The notes beneath the pieces were generated by a model that had not been told where the DNA came from, ran no database searches, and saw nothing but the letters and a program-made list of their open reading frames with translations. A DNA stretch of 64,000 bases, from positions 62,001 to 126,000 of the forward strand of contig NZ_JAFIRA010000004.1 in the NCBI RefSeq assembly GCF_022848905.1, given 5' to 3'. The DNA is from Thermostichus vulcanus str. 'Rupite'. GTDB taxonomy: Bacteria; Cyanobacteriota; Cyanobacteriia; Thermostichales; Thermostichaceae. Below are positions 8,904 to 18,077 of the stretch, in pieces (positions within the stretch are counted from its first letter, which is position 1; each line of letters starts with the position of its first letter). Both the position numbers and the translations under genes were made by a program.

Positions 8904-9821
8904 TCACAGGCGATACTGTCGATACACTTCACTGGCGGCCCGGTGCAGGAGTGAATGGCGATAAGCCAGGCTGCTTAGGTCCTTGCTATATCCTCCCCCA
9001 ATCACACAGGCTACAGGATAGCCCTGTTTCAGGCAGGTCTCCAACACTTGCATTTCCCGCCGAAATAGCCCCTGATCACTGAGGGCCAGTTTACCCAGCA
9101 CATCTTCTCGATGGGGATCCACACCGGCATCGTACAGCACCAGATCCGGTCGCACTTGGGTAAGTAAATCCGGCAGATGGGCCGCCAGGGTTTGCAGATA
9201 GGCTTCATCCTCCATGCCGACAGGGAGGGGCACATCCAAATCGCTGACCTGCTTGGTGCCGGGGAAATTGGCCTCACAGTGCATAGAAAAGGTGAATACC
9301 CGCGCCTCTGACTGAAAAATCCAGGCGGTGCCATCTCCCTGATGCACATCCAAGTCCACAATGAGCAGCTGCCGAACCAGCCCTTGCTGTAGCAAGACCC
9401 GAGCGGCAATGGCCAGATCGTTGAAGATGCAAAACCCGGAGCCATAACTGGGAAACGCATGGTGAGTACCGCCGGCGGTGTTGCAAGCGAGTCCGTAGCG
9501 CAAAGCCAGCTGGGCAGTCAGCACTGTACCCCCGACTGCTCGACAGGTGCGCCGTACCAACTCTGGACTCCAAGGTAAGCCAATGCGCCGTTGGACTTTG
9601 GGTTCCAAGGATCCCTCACAGTAGGCGCTGACGTACTCAGAGGTGTGGACAGCTTCGAGCCAGGCAGTGGGAGGAAGCTCCGGTTGATGCAGTTGTTCAG
9701 GGCGAATCACCCGCTCCCGCAGCAGTTGCTCTTGTAAAAGCCGAAACTTTTGCATCGGGAACCGATGGCCCTCCGGCAGGGCTGTTGTGTAGTCGGGATG
9801 ATAAACAACAGGCAAAGACAT
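8904..9821 (-). CDS. Histone deacetylase superfamily protein (class IV/HDAC11-like, AcuC-type)
   Basis: 305 residues. Zinc-hydrolase motifs: NTAGGTHHAFPSYGSGFC (active-site His-His pair), LLIVDLDVHQGDGTA (Zn-binding DxH), YDAGVDPHREDVLG (second Zn Asp) and CVIGGGYS near the end. Bacterial members deacetylate acyl-lysine or small acetylated amines; the substrate is unknown. Start set at ATG 9821; one codon upstream is an in-frame TTG. It is transcribed against its neighbours, and its start faces the kinase start at 9950, so the short gap is a divergent promoter region. Confidence 0.88.
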   Translation of the reverse strand: MSLPVVYHPDYTTALPEGHRFPMQKFRLLQEQLLRERVIRPEQLHQPELPPTAWLEAVHTSEYVSAYCEGSLEPKVQRRIGLPWSPELVRRTCRAVGGTVLTAQLALRYGLACNTAGGTHHAFPSYGSGFCIFNDLAIAARVLLQQGLVRQLLIVDLDVHQGDGTAWIFQSEARVFTFSMHCEANFPGTKQVSDLDVPLPVGMEDEAYLQTLAAHLPDLLTQVRPDLVLYDAGVDPHREDVLGKLALSDQGLFRREMQVLETCLKQGYPVACVIGGGYSKDLSSLAYRHSLLHRAASEVYRQYRL

Positions 9822-9949
9822 CAACGGTAGCCGGATTGACGGGTATGAGCATGGCCTATTGCAGCTCCAGTGCTTATGTTAGAGGTAGTCTAGTCTGGCT
9901 GGATCCGCTCGGGATCCTTTCTTTTGTTCTCCGTACCGCCGCGATCCCT

Positions 9950-11875
9950 ATGTTTACCTCGCCGGATCCCTTTCTGGATCGCCTCTTGGCTCAGCGTTAT
10001 CGGCTGACCAACCTGCTGGGTCAGGGGGGGATGGGAAGGGTGTATTTGGCGCAAGATTTACTGTTTGGCGGGGTTGAAGTGGCCGTCAAGTTGCTCTCCC
10101 ACCCGGTGATGGACGAACGCACTCGCCTGCGCTTTGAACGGGAGGCAAAATCCTGCGCCGCCTTGGGTCAAAAAAGCCTCCATATCGTTAAGGTCAACGA
10201 CTACGGCATTACTCCCGATGAGGTGCCCTTTTATGTGATGGAATACCTGAACGGGCAAACCCTGAAGGAGATTTTGGCAGCGGGTGCCTTGCCTTTAGAG
10301 CGCTTCTTTCGGCTGGCTCGGCAAATCGGCTTGGGATTGAAGGCCGCCCACGAAGGGATCCCCATGGAGGGACAATTGGTACAGGTGGTGCATCGTGACT
10401 TGAAGCCGGCCAATGTGATTGTGGTGGCCAACGACAGCCTCGGGGAACTGGCCAAGCTGGTGGATTTCGGCATTGCCAAGCTGCTGAACAGCAGTGGATC
10501 CCTAAGTGTTACCCATGCCTATTTGGGTACATTGGCCTACTCGTCACCGGAGCAACTGGAGGGATCCCCATTGGATGCCCGTTCCGATATTTATAGTTTT
10601 GGGATCATGCTCTACCAGATGGTGTCTGGGGAAATGCCCCTCAAACCCACCACCGATTCTTTCCCCGGCTGGTACCAAGCCCACCACAAGCGCCGTCCCC
10701 TTCCTCTGGAAGATCTGGGGGTGAACCTGGACTTGCCCGCCGGTTTATCGGAGCTGATCCTCAGTTGTCTGGCTAAGGATCCGGCTGCTCGCCCGCAATC
10801 GGTCGCCAATGTGTTGGCGGAACTGGAGCGCATTCAAGCCAAAGCGGAAGGGCTGGGGGTTGGCATGACGGTTTGGAAGGCTGTGGGGGGTAAAACTTCC
10901 CAGATTCTCTTTCCAATCACTGGCCAGATTCAGCCTTCGATGCAACCTTTAGCCACAGTGGGTACCCTACGACTGAGCCCCTTAACCCATTCCGTTGCTG
11001 AGGGTAAGGGATCCCTGCTTTGGCTGCGGGTGATTCCGCTATTGGTGGGTGGGTTACTGGGTTTGGCCTTGATGAGCTGGGTCTTGAATTTTCTGAGTGG
11101 TCGATTCAGCCCTTCACAACCCTTGGCACCGATCTTCTCAGGAACTGACCCAACGGTGGAGGAATTGCCGAGCGAGTCTGACTCAACGGGCTCCTCACCC
11201 GACCCATCTGATACATCTGATACTGATATAAGTGACGTCCCCCTCATCCCTAATGGGTTGGATACTGAACGGGATCCCAGCCCGGAACTAGAGCCCTACA
11301 ACAGCTCATCTGGCCCCCTCGGACAGGTCTTTCGCACCTTTCCCCTCGATACCCTGCGGGAGACGGTGCGGGCCAGCTTGGGATCCCCGAGTGAGCAGGG
11401 GCGGGGTTATTGGCCCAATACCGTATATGACTTGTATCGCTTTGGCAGCGTGGATTTGGGCTTGATCTACGACGAGTCCAGTCTGGTACTGCGACAAACG
11501 GAAGCCACCGTCGATGACAGCTTGCCCACTCCCCAGGTGGAAGGGTTGTTGGAGGATATGTTGCAGGCCCCCTTGCCCGCTGAATTGCAGCGAGAACTGC
11601 AAGCCGTCCGGGAACGTCGGTCGGAGCGGGTGCAGTTTCGCGTTGGCCCCTTAGCTGGCCTCATCGAACGGAATGCCCAAGGCCGCGTTTATATGGCCCT
11701 CTGGGATCCCGACCTGCACCGGAGTGCTCCACCGGCCACTCCCATCCCCGCCCCGCCAACGCCTAGGATCCAACAACCCCGCCCGCCCCAAAACCCCAAC
11801 CCCGCCGGCAACATTCGCCCCGGACAAACTTTGAGAGAACAAATCAACCGTGCACGGGAATTGCGGGGAAATTAA
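9950..11875 (+). CDS. Transmembrane Ser/Thr protein kinase (PknB-type) with extracytoplasmic C-terminal domain
   Basis: 641 residues from ATG 9950; the frame is open from 9785, but that part overlaps the divergent gene and has no similarity. Kinase domain about residues 15-290: glycine loop LLGQGGMGRVYLA, VAVK Lys47, catalytic HRDLKPANV (148-155), DFGIAKLL (172-179) and GTLAYSSPEQ. One membrane helix at about 362-385 (IPLLVGGLLGLALMSWVLNF) is followed by an Asp/Ser/Pro-rich linker and an outside domain of unknown family with a Pro/Asn-rich tail. The FHA-PBP gene starts 3 bp after the stop, suggesting it acts on cell-wall synthesis. Confidence 0.93.
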   Translation: MFTSPDPFLDRLLAQRYRLTNLLGQGGMGRVYLAQDLLFGGVEVAVKLLSHPVMDERTRLRFEREAKSCAALGQKSLHIVKVNDYGITPDEVPFYVMEYLNGQTLKEILAAGALPLERFFRLARQIGLGLKAAHEGIPMEGQLVQVVHRDLKPANVIVVANDSLGELAKLVDFGIAKLLNSSGSLSVTHAYLGTLAYSSPEQLEGSPLDARSDIYSFGIMLYQMVSGEMPLKPTTDSFPGWYQAHHKRRPLPLEDLGVNLDLPAGLSELILSCLAKDPAARPQSVANVLAELERIQAKAEGLGVGMTVWKAVGGKTSQILFPITGQIQPSMQPLATVGTLRLSPLTHSVAEGKGSLLWLRVIPLLVGGLLGLALMSWVLNFLSGRFSPSQPLAPIFSGTDPTVEELPSESDSTGSSPDPSDTSDTDISDVPLIPNGLDTERDPSPELEPYNSSSGPLGQVFRTFPLDTLRETVRASLGSPSEQGRGYWPNTVYDLYRFGSVDLGLIYDESSLVLRQTEATVDDSLPTPQVEGLLEDMLQAPLPAELQRELQAVRERRSERVQFRVGPLAGLIERNAQGRVYMALWDPDLHRSAPPATPIPAPPTPRIQQPRPPQNPNPAGNIRPGQTLREQINRARELRGN

Positions 11876-11878
11876 GCC

Positions 11879-14218
11879 ATGTCCGCCTCAGACGACAAAA
11901 AGCCCCTTTTGGGCACCGTCACCCGCTTCTTCAAAACCCTATCGATCTGGCGACCCTCCCCCGCTGGAGCGACGGCCCTGCTCAAACCCGCCGAACCGAC
12001 AGCACCCAAACGTCCGGTGCGTCTGCGCATTACCTGTCCGGGAGAAGCGCCACAGGTGTTTGTCCTGAAGGGATCCGATATTTTGGGGCGCAGCCAAACG
12101 GTGTCCACCATTCGCATCCCGGCGGCAGCCGTCAGCCATTTACACGCCCGGATTCGTCCCCGACCGGGCTGGCGGATCCCTGGGTTGGGTTGGCGGATGC
12201 CATTGCCCCCGATTTTCTACTGGCTGGGTTGGAATGCAGGCCGCTATCTACTGGAGGATCAAGACTCCACCAATGGGATCTTCCATCTGAAGCGCTTTGG
12301 CAGAGCCGAGCGGGTGCGCCGAGTCATTTTGCAGCATCGTTGTCAACTTAGCTTTGGGCCACCCCAGGATCCCGAGAGCGTTTGGATTCAAGTCTTGGAT
12401 CCGCCACCGCCACAGGTGTATTGGGTGCGCAGTGGTCTAGCCTTGGTGCTGACATTGGGTTTGGGGTTGCGGATCTGGATTGGTTATGAGTGGAGCAAGT
12501 TCTCGGTGGAGCCGCCCCTAGCGGCAGAACGCAGCCCACTGGTGGTGCTGGCGGGAGATCAACAAACTCAACTGCGCCGAACCCAGGCGGATCATTACCG
12601 CGATTTGGCTGATCTGGAAGCCTTTGGCCCGATCTTGCCCAAGGTGGTGGTCGCGGCAGAAGATCACCGTTTTTATTCCCACTTTGGGGTGGATCTGCTG
12701 GGGATTGGGCGGGCTTTTTGGGTGAATCTGCGCTCAGGAGAACTGCAACAGGGAGGTAGCTCCATCAGCCAACAACTGGCTCGTACCGTGTTGCGGGACT
12801 ACACCGGATCCGGTAACACCTTTGGCCGCAAGCTACGGGAGGCGGTGGCTGCCCTGAAATTGGAACAGCGCTACACTAAAACGCAGATCCTCACCCTGTA
12901 CCTGAACAATGTTTACCTGGGTAATGGCATCTACGGCTTTGAGACGGCGGCCCAGTTTTATTTCGGGATCCCCAGTTACCAACTGAGTCTTTCGGAAGCC
13001 GCAACCCTAGCCGCGATTTTGCCCGCTCCCAACGCTTTTAACCCGCTCACCAACTACGATGCCGCGGTGCGCGCTCGGGATCGGGTGCTGGATCGCCTCA
13101 GTGAGTTGCAAACCTTTCCCGAAGAAGAGATTCGTCGGGCACGTCGCAGTCGCCTTACCCTCAACCCGAATTTGCGCTCGCAAACCTCCACCGTCGCCCC
13201 CTATTTTTACAGCGCGGTCTTTGAGGAAATGCAGCAGCTGCTCGGCCAAGATCTCTCGGCGGAGGGTAATTTCATTGTTGAGACCACAGTCCATTTGCCC
13301 TATCAACGGCTGGCTGAGCAAGCCTTGGCCCAAACTGTACGGGAGTCGGGATCCACGTTGGGGTTTCGCCAGGGATCCCTGGTTAGCCTCGACAGCCGCA
13401 ACGGGGAAGTGCTGGCCTTGGTGGGAGGAATCGACTACAGCACCAGCCAATTTAACCGGGCCACCCAAGCGCAACGACAACCCGGCTCCACCTTTAAGGT
13501 GTTTACCTATGCCGCTGCCTTCACCCAGGGCATCTCCCCCTATGAGGTGCTCTCCTGTGAGCCGCTCACCTGGGGCAACCTCACTTTCAACGGCTGCCGC
13601 TCCGGATCCGCGCCGATGGATCTGGCCCGTGGGCTGATCCTCTCAGAAAATGTGATTGCTCTGCGCTTGGCCCAACAGGTGGGGCTAGACCGGGTGGTGA
13701 GTATGGCTCGCCAACTGGGGATCCAATCCCCCTTGCAACCCTATCCCTCGATGGTGATCGGCACGATGGAAGTCAACCTGCTGGAGTTGACGGCGGCCTT
13801 TGCCCCTTTTGCCAACCAAGGGATTTGGTCAAAACCTCACACGATTCGGCGCATTTTGGATAGCAGCGATTGTGCTAGCCGCACCGATTTTCGCACCTGC
13901 CGTGAGATTTATCCGGGCCGAGAGGATCCCCGCGCCCAACGGCGGGTCCTGCCAGCATCCGTAGCTCAACAGATGACAGGGTTGTTGCAAGCTGTGATCA
14001 CTTCTGGCACCGGCACCACAGCTCGCTTGGGCATTGGAGAAGCGGGCAAAACCGGTACCACTACCGCCAATAAAGATCTGCTGTTTGTTGGCTATACCCC
14101 CACCCCACCCCTGGTCACGGGGATCTGGCTGGGGAATGACGACGCTAGCCCAACGCGCGGGAGCAGCAGCATTGCCGCCCAAACCTGGGGAAACTATATG
14201 CGCCAGGTGATTCGATGA
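11879..14218 (+). CDS. Class A penicillin-binding protein with N-terminal FHA domain
   Basis: 779 residues with four parts. FHA domain about 45-170: LGR at 69-71, SHLHA at 86-90 and TNG at 131-133 give the phosphothreonine pocket. Membrane helix about 183-203. Glycosyltransferase GT51 about 230-410 with catalytic EDHRF at 261-265 and GGSSISQQL. Transpeptidase with STFK (Ser537), SEN (589-591) and KTG (724-726). It polymerises and crosslinks peptidoglycan. The FHA domain would be cytoplasmic and able to bind a phosphothreonine partner; the Ser/Thr kinase gene ends 3 bp upstream. All catalytic residues look intact. Confidence 0.93.
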   Translation: MSASDDKKPLLGTVTRFFKTLSIWRPSPAGATALLKPAEPTAPKRPVRLRITCPGEAPQVFVLKGSDILGRSQTVSTIRIPAAAVSHLHARIRPRPGWRIPGLGWRMPLPPIFYWLGWNAGRYLLEDQDSTNGIFHLKRFGRAERVRRVILQHRCQLSFGPPQDPESVWIQVLDPPPPQVYWVRSGLALVLTLGLGLRIWIGYEWSKFSVEPPLAAERSPLVVLAGDQQTQLRRTQADHYRDLADLEAFGPILPKVVVAAEDHRFYSHFGVDLLGIGRAFWVNLRSGELQQGGSSISQQLARTVLRDYTGSGNTFGRKLREAVAALKLEQRYTKTQILTLYLNNVYLGNGIYGFETAAQFYFGIPSYQLSLSEAATLAAILPAPNAFNPLTNYDAAVRARDRVLDRLSELQTFPEEEIRRARRSRLTLNPNLRSQTSTVAPYFYSAVFEEMQQLLGQDLSAEGNFIVETTVHLPYQRLAEQALAQTVRESGSTLGFRQGSLVSLDSRNGEVLALVGGIDYSTSQFNRATQAQRQPGSTFKVFTYAAAFTQGISPYEVLSCEPLTWGNLTFNGCRSGSAPMDLARGLILSENVIALRLAQQVGLDRVVSMARQLGIQSPLQPYPSMVIGTMEVNLLELTAAFAPFANQGIWSKPHTIRRILDSSDCASRTDFRTCREIYPGREDPRAQRRVLPASVAQQMTGLLQAVITSGTGTTARLGIGEAGKTGTTTANKDLLFVGYTPTPPLVTGIWLGNDDASPTRGSSSIAAQTWGNYMRQVIR

Positions 14219-14322
14219 ACGAAACCGCATCCCGGTTATACCCAACTGTTGAGCAAAAGAGAATCTTGCATCAATGGCGACGGCTGCACTGCCTGCTCTA
14301 TAGACGGTCTATAGACGGTAGT

Positions 14323-14787
14323 TCATTGAGAAGAGGGTTTGGCCCGCCGTACCAACCAATAGCTGACCGAGAGGGCCAAGGTGGCTGCCCCCAACCCAAT
14401 CAGATCCAGCCCCCCCAACTTTTCAAAATCAAAGATGATGATCTTCCTGGCCACCGCAATCAAAGAGGTGACGATCACCAATTCCACCTGGACCACCTGC
14501 TTCTGTAAGTAGGCGGTGATGTTCTCCAAAATTTCCAGTGCAATCAGAATGTTGAGAAAAAGGCCAAAGATCTCGATCAGGGTGGTGGAAAAAAATCCGG
14601 TCGGCTCCACCAGTAGATCCATTAGCAAAAACCGGGCCAAATCCACCACAGCCACTAGGATCAGCCCGATCATCAAAATCGAAAGCAACTTTGAAACCAG
14701 ACTTTCCAGGCGGGTGATGCTCCGCAGGAAGGGATCCTCCTCCTCGGTTTCATGGGGATTGTGGAACAGCCACTTGAGCCAACGCAT
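14323..14787 (-). CDS. PsiE-family (phosphate-starvation-inducible) membrane protein
   Basis: 154 residues with four predicted membrane helices: LLSILMIGLILVAVVDLARFL, STTLIEIFGLFLNILIALEIL, VQVELVIVTSLIAVARKIIIF and GLGAATLALSVSYWLV. The second and third blocks, with ENITAYL and VARKII, follow the PsiE family. Biochemical function is unknown. The starting ATG is at 14787. The gene lies tail to tail with the FHA-PBP gene and about 65 bp beyond DUF2256, which is on the same strand upstream. Phosphate-responsive genes (phn-type transporter) occur 4 kb away, but no Pho box is obvious. Confidence 0.75.
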   Translation of the reverse strand: MRWLKWLFHNPHETEEEDPFLRSITRLESLVSKLLSILMIGLILVAVVDLARFLLMDLLVEPTGFFSTTLIEIFGLFLNILIALEILENITAYLQKQVVQVELVIVTSLIAVARKIIIFDFEKLGGLDLIGLGAATLALSVSYWLVRRAKPSSQ

Positions 14788-14852
14788 TGCCGCATCCCCA
14801 CAGGGCTTCTAGCCCCTCTGCCAGGACGCCAACATTATCCATCGCAACGGTT

Positions 14853-15020
14853 TCAGCCGGAAGAGGGCAGGGATCCTTTGGGGCGATGGTTGCGGCAACG
14901 ATCGGAGCAGTATTTCACCTCTGGCCAAGATTCTGCCCATTTTTTGCGCCAGGTGAAGGGCCTGCCGCAGGTGAGACAGATTTTGCTGGGCAAATCTGAT
15001 TTCTTCCGTTGGCGTGCCAT
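14853..15020 (-). CDS. DUF2256 small zinc-ribbon-like protein
   Basis: 55 residues from ATG 15020: MARQRKKSDLPSKICLTCGR, then FTWRKKWAESW and VKYCSDRCR. The CxxC…CxxxC cysteines probably bind zinc. DUF2256 proteins are often found beside photolyase or cryptochrome genes; none is seen here. The longer frame to 15113 is not supported. The start codon lies inside a perfect 12-base palindrome, GTGCCATGGCAC, at 15014-15025, which may be chance or an operator. Confidence 0.75.
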   Translation of the reverse strand: MARQRKKSDLPSKICLTCGRPFTWRKKWAESWPEVKYCSDRCRNHRPKGSLPSSG

Positions 15021-15288
15021 GGCACGATGCAAAACAAAGTCTGACTCTGTAGTCAGCTTAACAATCCTGACTTGGTGTTGACCGTTACCATCACGGGTAG
15101 ATTTGGCCCGCACCCCACCTTAGCAAAAGCTAAATTCTGCAAAACCTGAGGGGTAAATCGGGTAGGCTCTTGAAATTGAGTGAGGTCTCTGCGGCTTGTT
15201 GCAGGGATCCCTTGAGAGGTTTGGGTCAACTGCTGCTTGGCCTACTCTTCAATGAAGACCTTTGGCCCGCTTGGCCCCTTAAATTCGT
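15021..15288. promoter_or_regulatory. Upstream region of the sigma factor gene
   Basis: 268 bp between two divergent genes. A perfect inverted repeat, CTGACT-CTGT-AGTCAG, lies at 15041-15056, and a GGGATCCC palindrome near 15210. No convincing -10/-35 pair was found by eye. Confidence 0.3.
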
Positions 15289-16245
15289 ATGAAATCCCAA
15301 CGGAATACAGATTTGGCTGTTCAGAATTCTCCCCCAGCGCCCAAACGGGTTGAGGTACGGTTAGCGGAGAGCAAGCCCATCAGCTCTCGCTCTTCATCCG
15401 CTTCTTCTGAAGATTCTGTGGGCATGTTCCTGCGGGAAATGGCTCGCTACCCTCTACTTAATTCTGAACAAGAGGTGAAACTGGGGCGGTTGATTGCCGA
15501 AGGTGGAGCTTCAGGGGAACGGGCCAAGCGGGAACTGGTGCGGGCTAACCTACGGTTGGTGGTTTCTATTGCCAAAAAGTATCTGAATCGCGGCGTGCCG
15601 TTCCTGGATCTGATTCAGGAGGGCACGATTGGCCTGATCCGAGCTGCAGAAAAATTTGAGTACGAGCGGGGCTACAAATTTTCCACCTATGCCTATTGGT
15701 GGATTCGCCAAGGGATCACCCGCGCTGTGGCCAATCAAGCACGTTTGGTGCGGATCCCGGTGCATATGGTGGAAAAGCTCAATCAGGTGAAGCGCGTCCG
15801 GCGGGAGCTCACCGAAGCCTTGCATCGTCGCCCTACCCAAGCGGAAATTGCCGAAGCTTTGGAGATCTCCCCCGATAAGCTGGATGCCATTCTGGAAGCC
15901 GGTCGCCAAACCCTTTCCCTCCATGCGCGAGTGGGCAAAGAGGAAGATACCGAGTTGATGCAGTTGATTGAGGCTCCCAATGGCCCTAGCGCCGAAATGC
16001 AAATGGACTTGCATCTTCTGTCTGCCCAATTGGAGGAATTGCTCGAACAGCTCAGCCCGCGGGAACAGGAGATTCTCAAGCTGCGCTACGGCTTGCAAGA
16101 TGGCCACCTGCACACCCTTTCCGAAATTGGCCAGCTGTTTGGTCTGTCTCGGGAACGGGTTCGGCAAATTCAAGCTCGAGCCATGCGGAAATTGCGCCAT
16201 CCCCGCCGTCAGGAAACCCTGGAAGATTGGATGATCTCCCTTTGA
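15289..16245 (+). CDS. RNA polymerase sigma factor, RpoD-like group 2
   Basis: 318 residues. Region 1.2 ([22 protein letters not shown]), region 2 ([59 protein letters not shown]), region 3 ([25 protein letters not shown], split when read) and region 4 ([38 protein letters not shown]) are all present. It lacks the long region 1.1 of the housekeeping SigA, so it is a group 2 sigma of the SigB-E type, used in carbon, nitrogen or stress responses in cyanobacteria. Which paralogue cannot be told by eye. Confidence 0.92.
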   Translation: MKSQRNTDLAVQNSPPAPKRVEVRLAESKPISSRSSSASSEDSVGMFLREMARYPLLNSEQEVKLGRLIAEGGASGERAKRELVRANLRLVVSIAKKYLNRGVPFLDLIQEGTIGLIRAAEKFEYERGYKFSTYAYWWIRQGITRAVANQARLVRIPVHMVEKLNQVKRVRRELTEALHRRPTQAEIAEALEISPDKLDAILEAGRQTLSLHARVGKEEDTELMQLIEAPNGPSAEMQMDLHLLSAQLEELLEQLSPREQEILKLRYGLQDGHLHTLSEIGQLFGLSRERVRQIQARAMRKLRHPRRQETLEDWMISL

Positions 16246-16291
16246 TCCCAATTGTCTTGTCATCCCAATCCTCTTTTCTTCGCTTCATCAC

Positions 16292-16995
16292 TTAAGCTTT
16301 CCAGCCCGTTACCTCCAGATCCAGTCCAGCTTTGCCAGCGGGATCCCTGGGGCTGGCGGTGCTCAGTTTGCCAGGATTGAGCAAGTTGTAGGGATCCATG
16401 CGCTGCTTAAAGGCTTGCTCCTCGGGCTCCACGGTTTTGAAGCCACTTGCTTCGATGAGGTAGGTATGGCTGTTGCGCACATGCACACCCTCCGCTTCCA
16501 TCTCCCGGATCACTTGAATCATGTGTTCATTGCTGACGAAGTTAAACACCGGGGATCCCTGCGCCATCACCCCCCGGCCATCCATCCGTTTCATTTCCAG
16601 ACAAAGGGGGCCTAGGGATTGAAACCGTCGCCAAACCCGCTCGATGGAACCAATTAAGTCATGGGGTGGGAAAAGCCCCAACGCATAGGACAAAGAAATG
16701 CCCGCTTTGATGGCATACAGACCCGTGTGCCCCCAGGTGTACTCATAGAGGGGGCCAAACTCTCCCAATCGGGAAGTAGGGGTATCCGATGGCGCGCACA
16801 AGCGGCCACTACTTGGATCACCTCCGCCTGGCTATGGGGAGTGACCACCACCTCCGCCGACTTACCCTGGAGATCCTGCTTAAGGATGGGGCTAAACCTG
16901 AGGGTCATATCGCGGCTTTTGGCCCGCACCTGGCTCAGATTCGTCGAGTAGGGGATCCCTGTCAGATCATCCAGCAGTGCAGCAATATCGTGCAT
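16292..16995 (-). pseudogene. FAD-linked oxidase (GlcD/PCMH type), inactivated by internal deletion and frameshift
   Basis: Two out-of-frame pieces of one protein. The N-terminal piece (from ATG 16995) reads LLDDLTGIPYSTNLSQV…SAEVVVTPHSQAEVIQVVAA CARHRIPL, the beginning of a PCMH FAD-binding domain. Near 16770 the match moves to another frame, reading GEFGPLYEYTWGHTGLYA through to DPYNLLNPGKL, the C-terminal end of the same family. The FAD-loop region and most of the middle, around 200 residues by comparison with the normal 440-460, are gone. The surviving product cannot bind FAD. Confidence 0.85.
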
Positions 16996-17063
16996 AAATC
17001 CGGGATCCTCACGGAAAGACAGACTTATTCTTCCCTAAGGCGGATCGGCAAGCTGGTATTCGC

Positions 17064-17093
17064 CAATACCTATTGGATTACTGATAGGTATTG
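17064..17093 (-). other. Hairpin spanning the stop codon of the pilin-like gene
   Basis: CAATACCTAT at 17064-17073 and ATAGGTATTG at 17084-17093 are perfect inverted 10-mers with a 10-base loop. The TAA stop (17078-17080) lies in the loop. An overlapping alternative, GGTATT-cgcc-AATACC, sits at 17055-17070. There is no T run, so it may protect or process the 3' end rather than terminate. Confidence 0.4.
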
Positions 17094-17587
17094 CAGGAGT
17101 GGCGCAGGTCGTAACCGGAAAGCAAGACCTCTTGGCGGCGATCCCCAAGGCCGATGTCACAGCGCAGCGGATCCCCGGTACTGATCACATAAATACGCGC
17201 TTCAGTCATCCAACGAATACCCGTCAGGTTAAGAACTGGGGGAACCACTTCGGGAGGGTGATAGTTGGGGGCTTGCCATGGATCTTGCAAATAGCGATCC
17301 GCATGAATGCCACCAAATTCAATATCAGCATAATCCGTTGGATAAACCGTAAAGTCCATGCGGTAAACCTCTGACCCACGACTAATCGCTGTCAAAGCGG
17401 TTTGGGCTTCGGCAACTTTGGAGCGGCGAATGTGGGTGAGCAGGCTGGGAATGGCTACGGCGCTGAGGATCCCAACGATGACGATGACGACAAGCAATTC
17501 GATCAACGTCATGCCCTGCAAGGTTGCAGCGGCTGGCCGGAAGAGCATTCTCTTTAGATAGGCTTCATGAATGGAAAGCTTCTTCAT
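17078..17587 (-). CDS. Type IV pilin-like protein (prepilin)
   Basis: 169 residues from ATG 17587 (MKKLSIHEAYLKRML…). A prepilin peptidase site is clear: …ATLQG|MTLIELLVVIVIVGILS, with Gly at -1 and Glu at +5 of the mature protein, followed by AVAIPSLLTHIRRSKVAEAQTAL, the N-terminal helix. The C-terminal domain contains DPWQAPNYHPPEV and two cysteines that could close a loop. Part of a type IV pilus, competence or secretion pseudopilus. The leader is unusually long (about 25 residues); translation from the next Met, MLFRPAAATLQG, would give a shorter leader. Confidence 0.85.
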   Translation of the reverse strand: MKKLSIHEAYLKRMLFRPAAATLQGMTLIELLVVIVIVGILSAVAIPSLLTHIRRSKVAEAQTALTAISRGSEVYRMDFTVYPTDYADIEFGGIHADRYLQDPWQAPNYHPPEVVPPVLNLTGIRWMTEARIYVISTGDPLRCDIGLGDRRQEVLLSGYDLRHSCNTYQ

Positions 17588-18077
17588 CGCAAAGACAACT
17601 CCAAATAGCACAGAGACTTTTGTGTTGACAGTCCAACCTTCCTCTAGGTTTAGAGTACCCTTCAAGACTCTGTAATTCTCTCCGTTAGATTGCCTAAAGA
17701 TTGCGTAAATTCTCAATTTTGGCGGCAATTGTTGGGCCAGAATTTCATGAAATCAATCTCAAATTAAGCTGAGATGAAGCTGGGTTCAGGGTGAACCATT
17801 CTCCAAACTGGTCATTCCTTTGTGGACGGGATCCCTGAGGAGCCTCTCCATGGGGTGGATCCCGTAGCGATTGAAGTGGATATTGAAGCGGGAACAAGCG
17901 AGAAACTGAAGGCGACTATAGCTTGGCAGCAAAATCTGCTGAATGTGTTGGGGAACACACGGGTTTTGAGCGGTTCTCGTTTACCCTTTTTTGTGGATGT
18001 GGGTGTTATGCCTGCTGGGGCCGCTGAGTTGACCATTCCTCAACCCTCGTTCACCCCTCAATTTAGGAGTCACAACT
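17588..18077. other. Intergenic region between pilin and phnD; possible degenerate coding remnant
   Basis: 490 bp holding divergent promoters for the pilin and the phosphonate-type transporter. A GTG-initiated frame from 17822 gives PLHGVDPVAIEVDIEAG and EKLKATI, faintly like the first strand of Mg-chelatase/ComM-type ATPases, but the rest does not fit. I do not call a gene. No Pho-box repeats were recognised. Confidence 0.35.
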
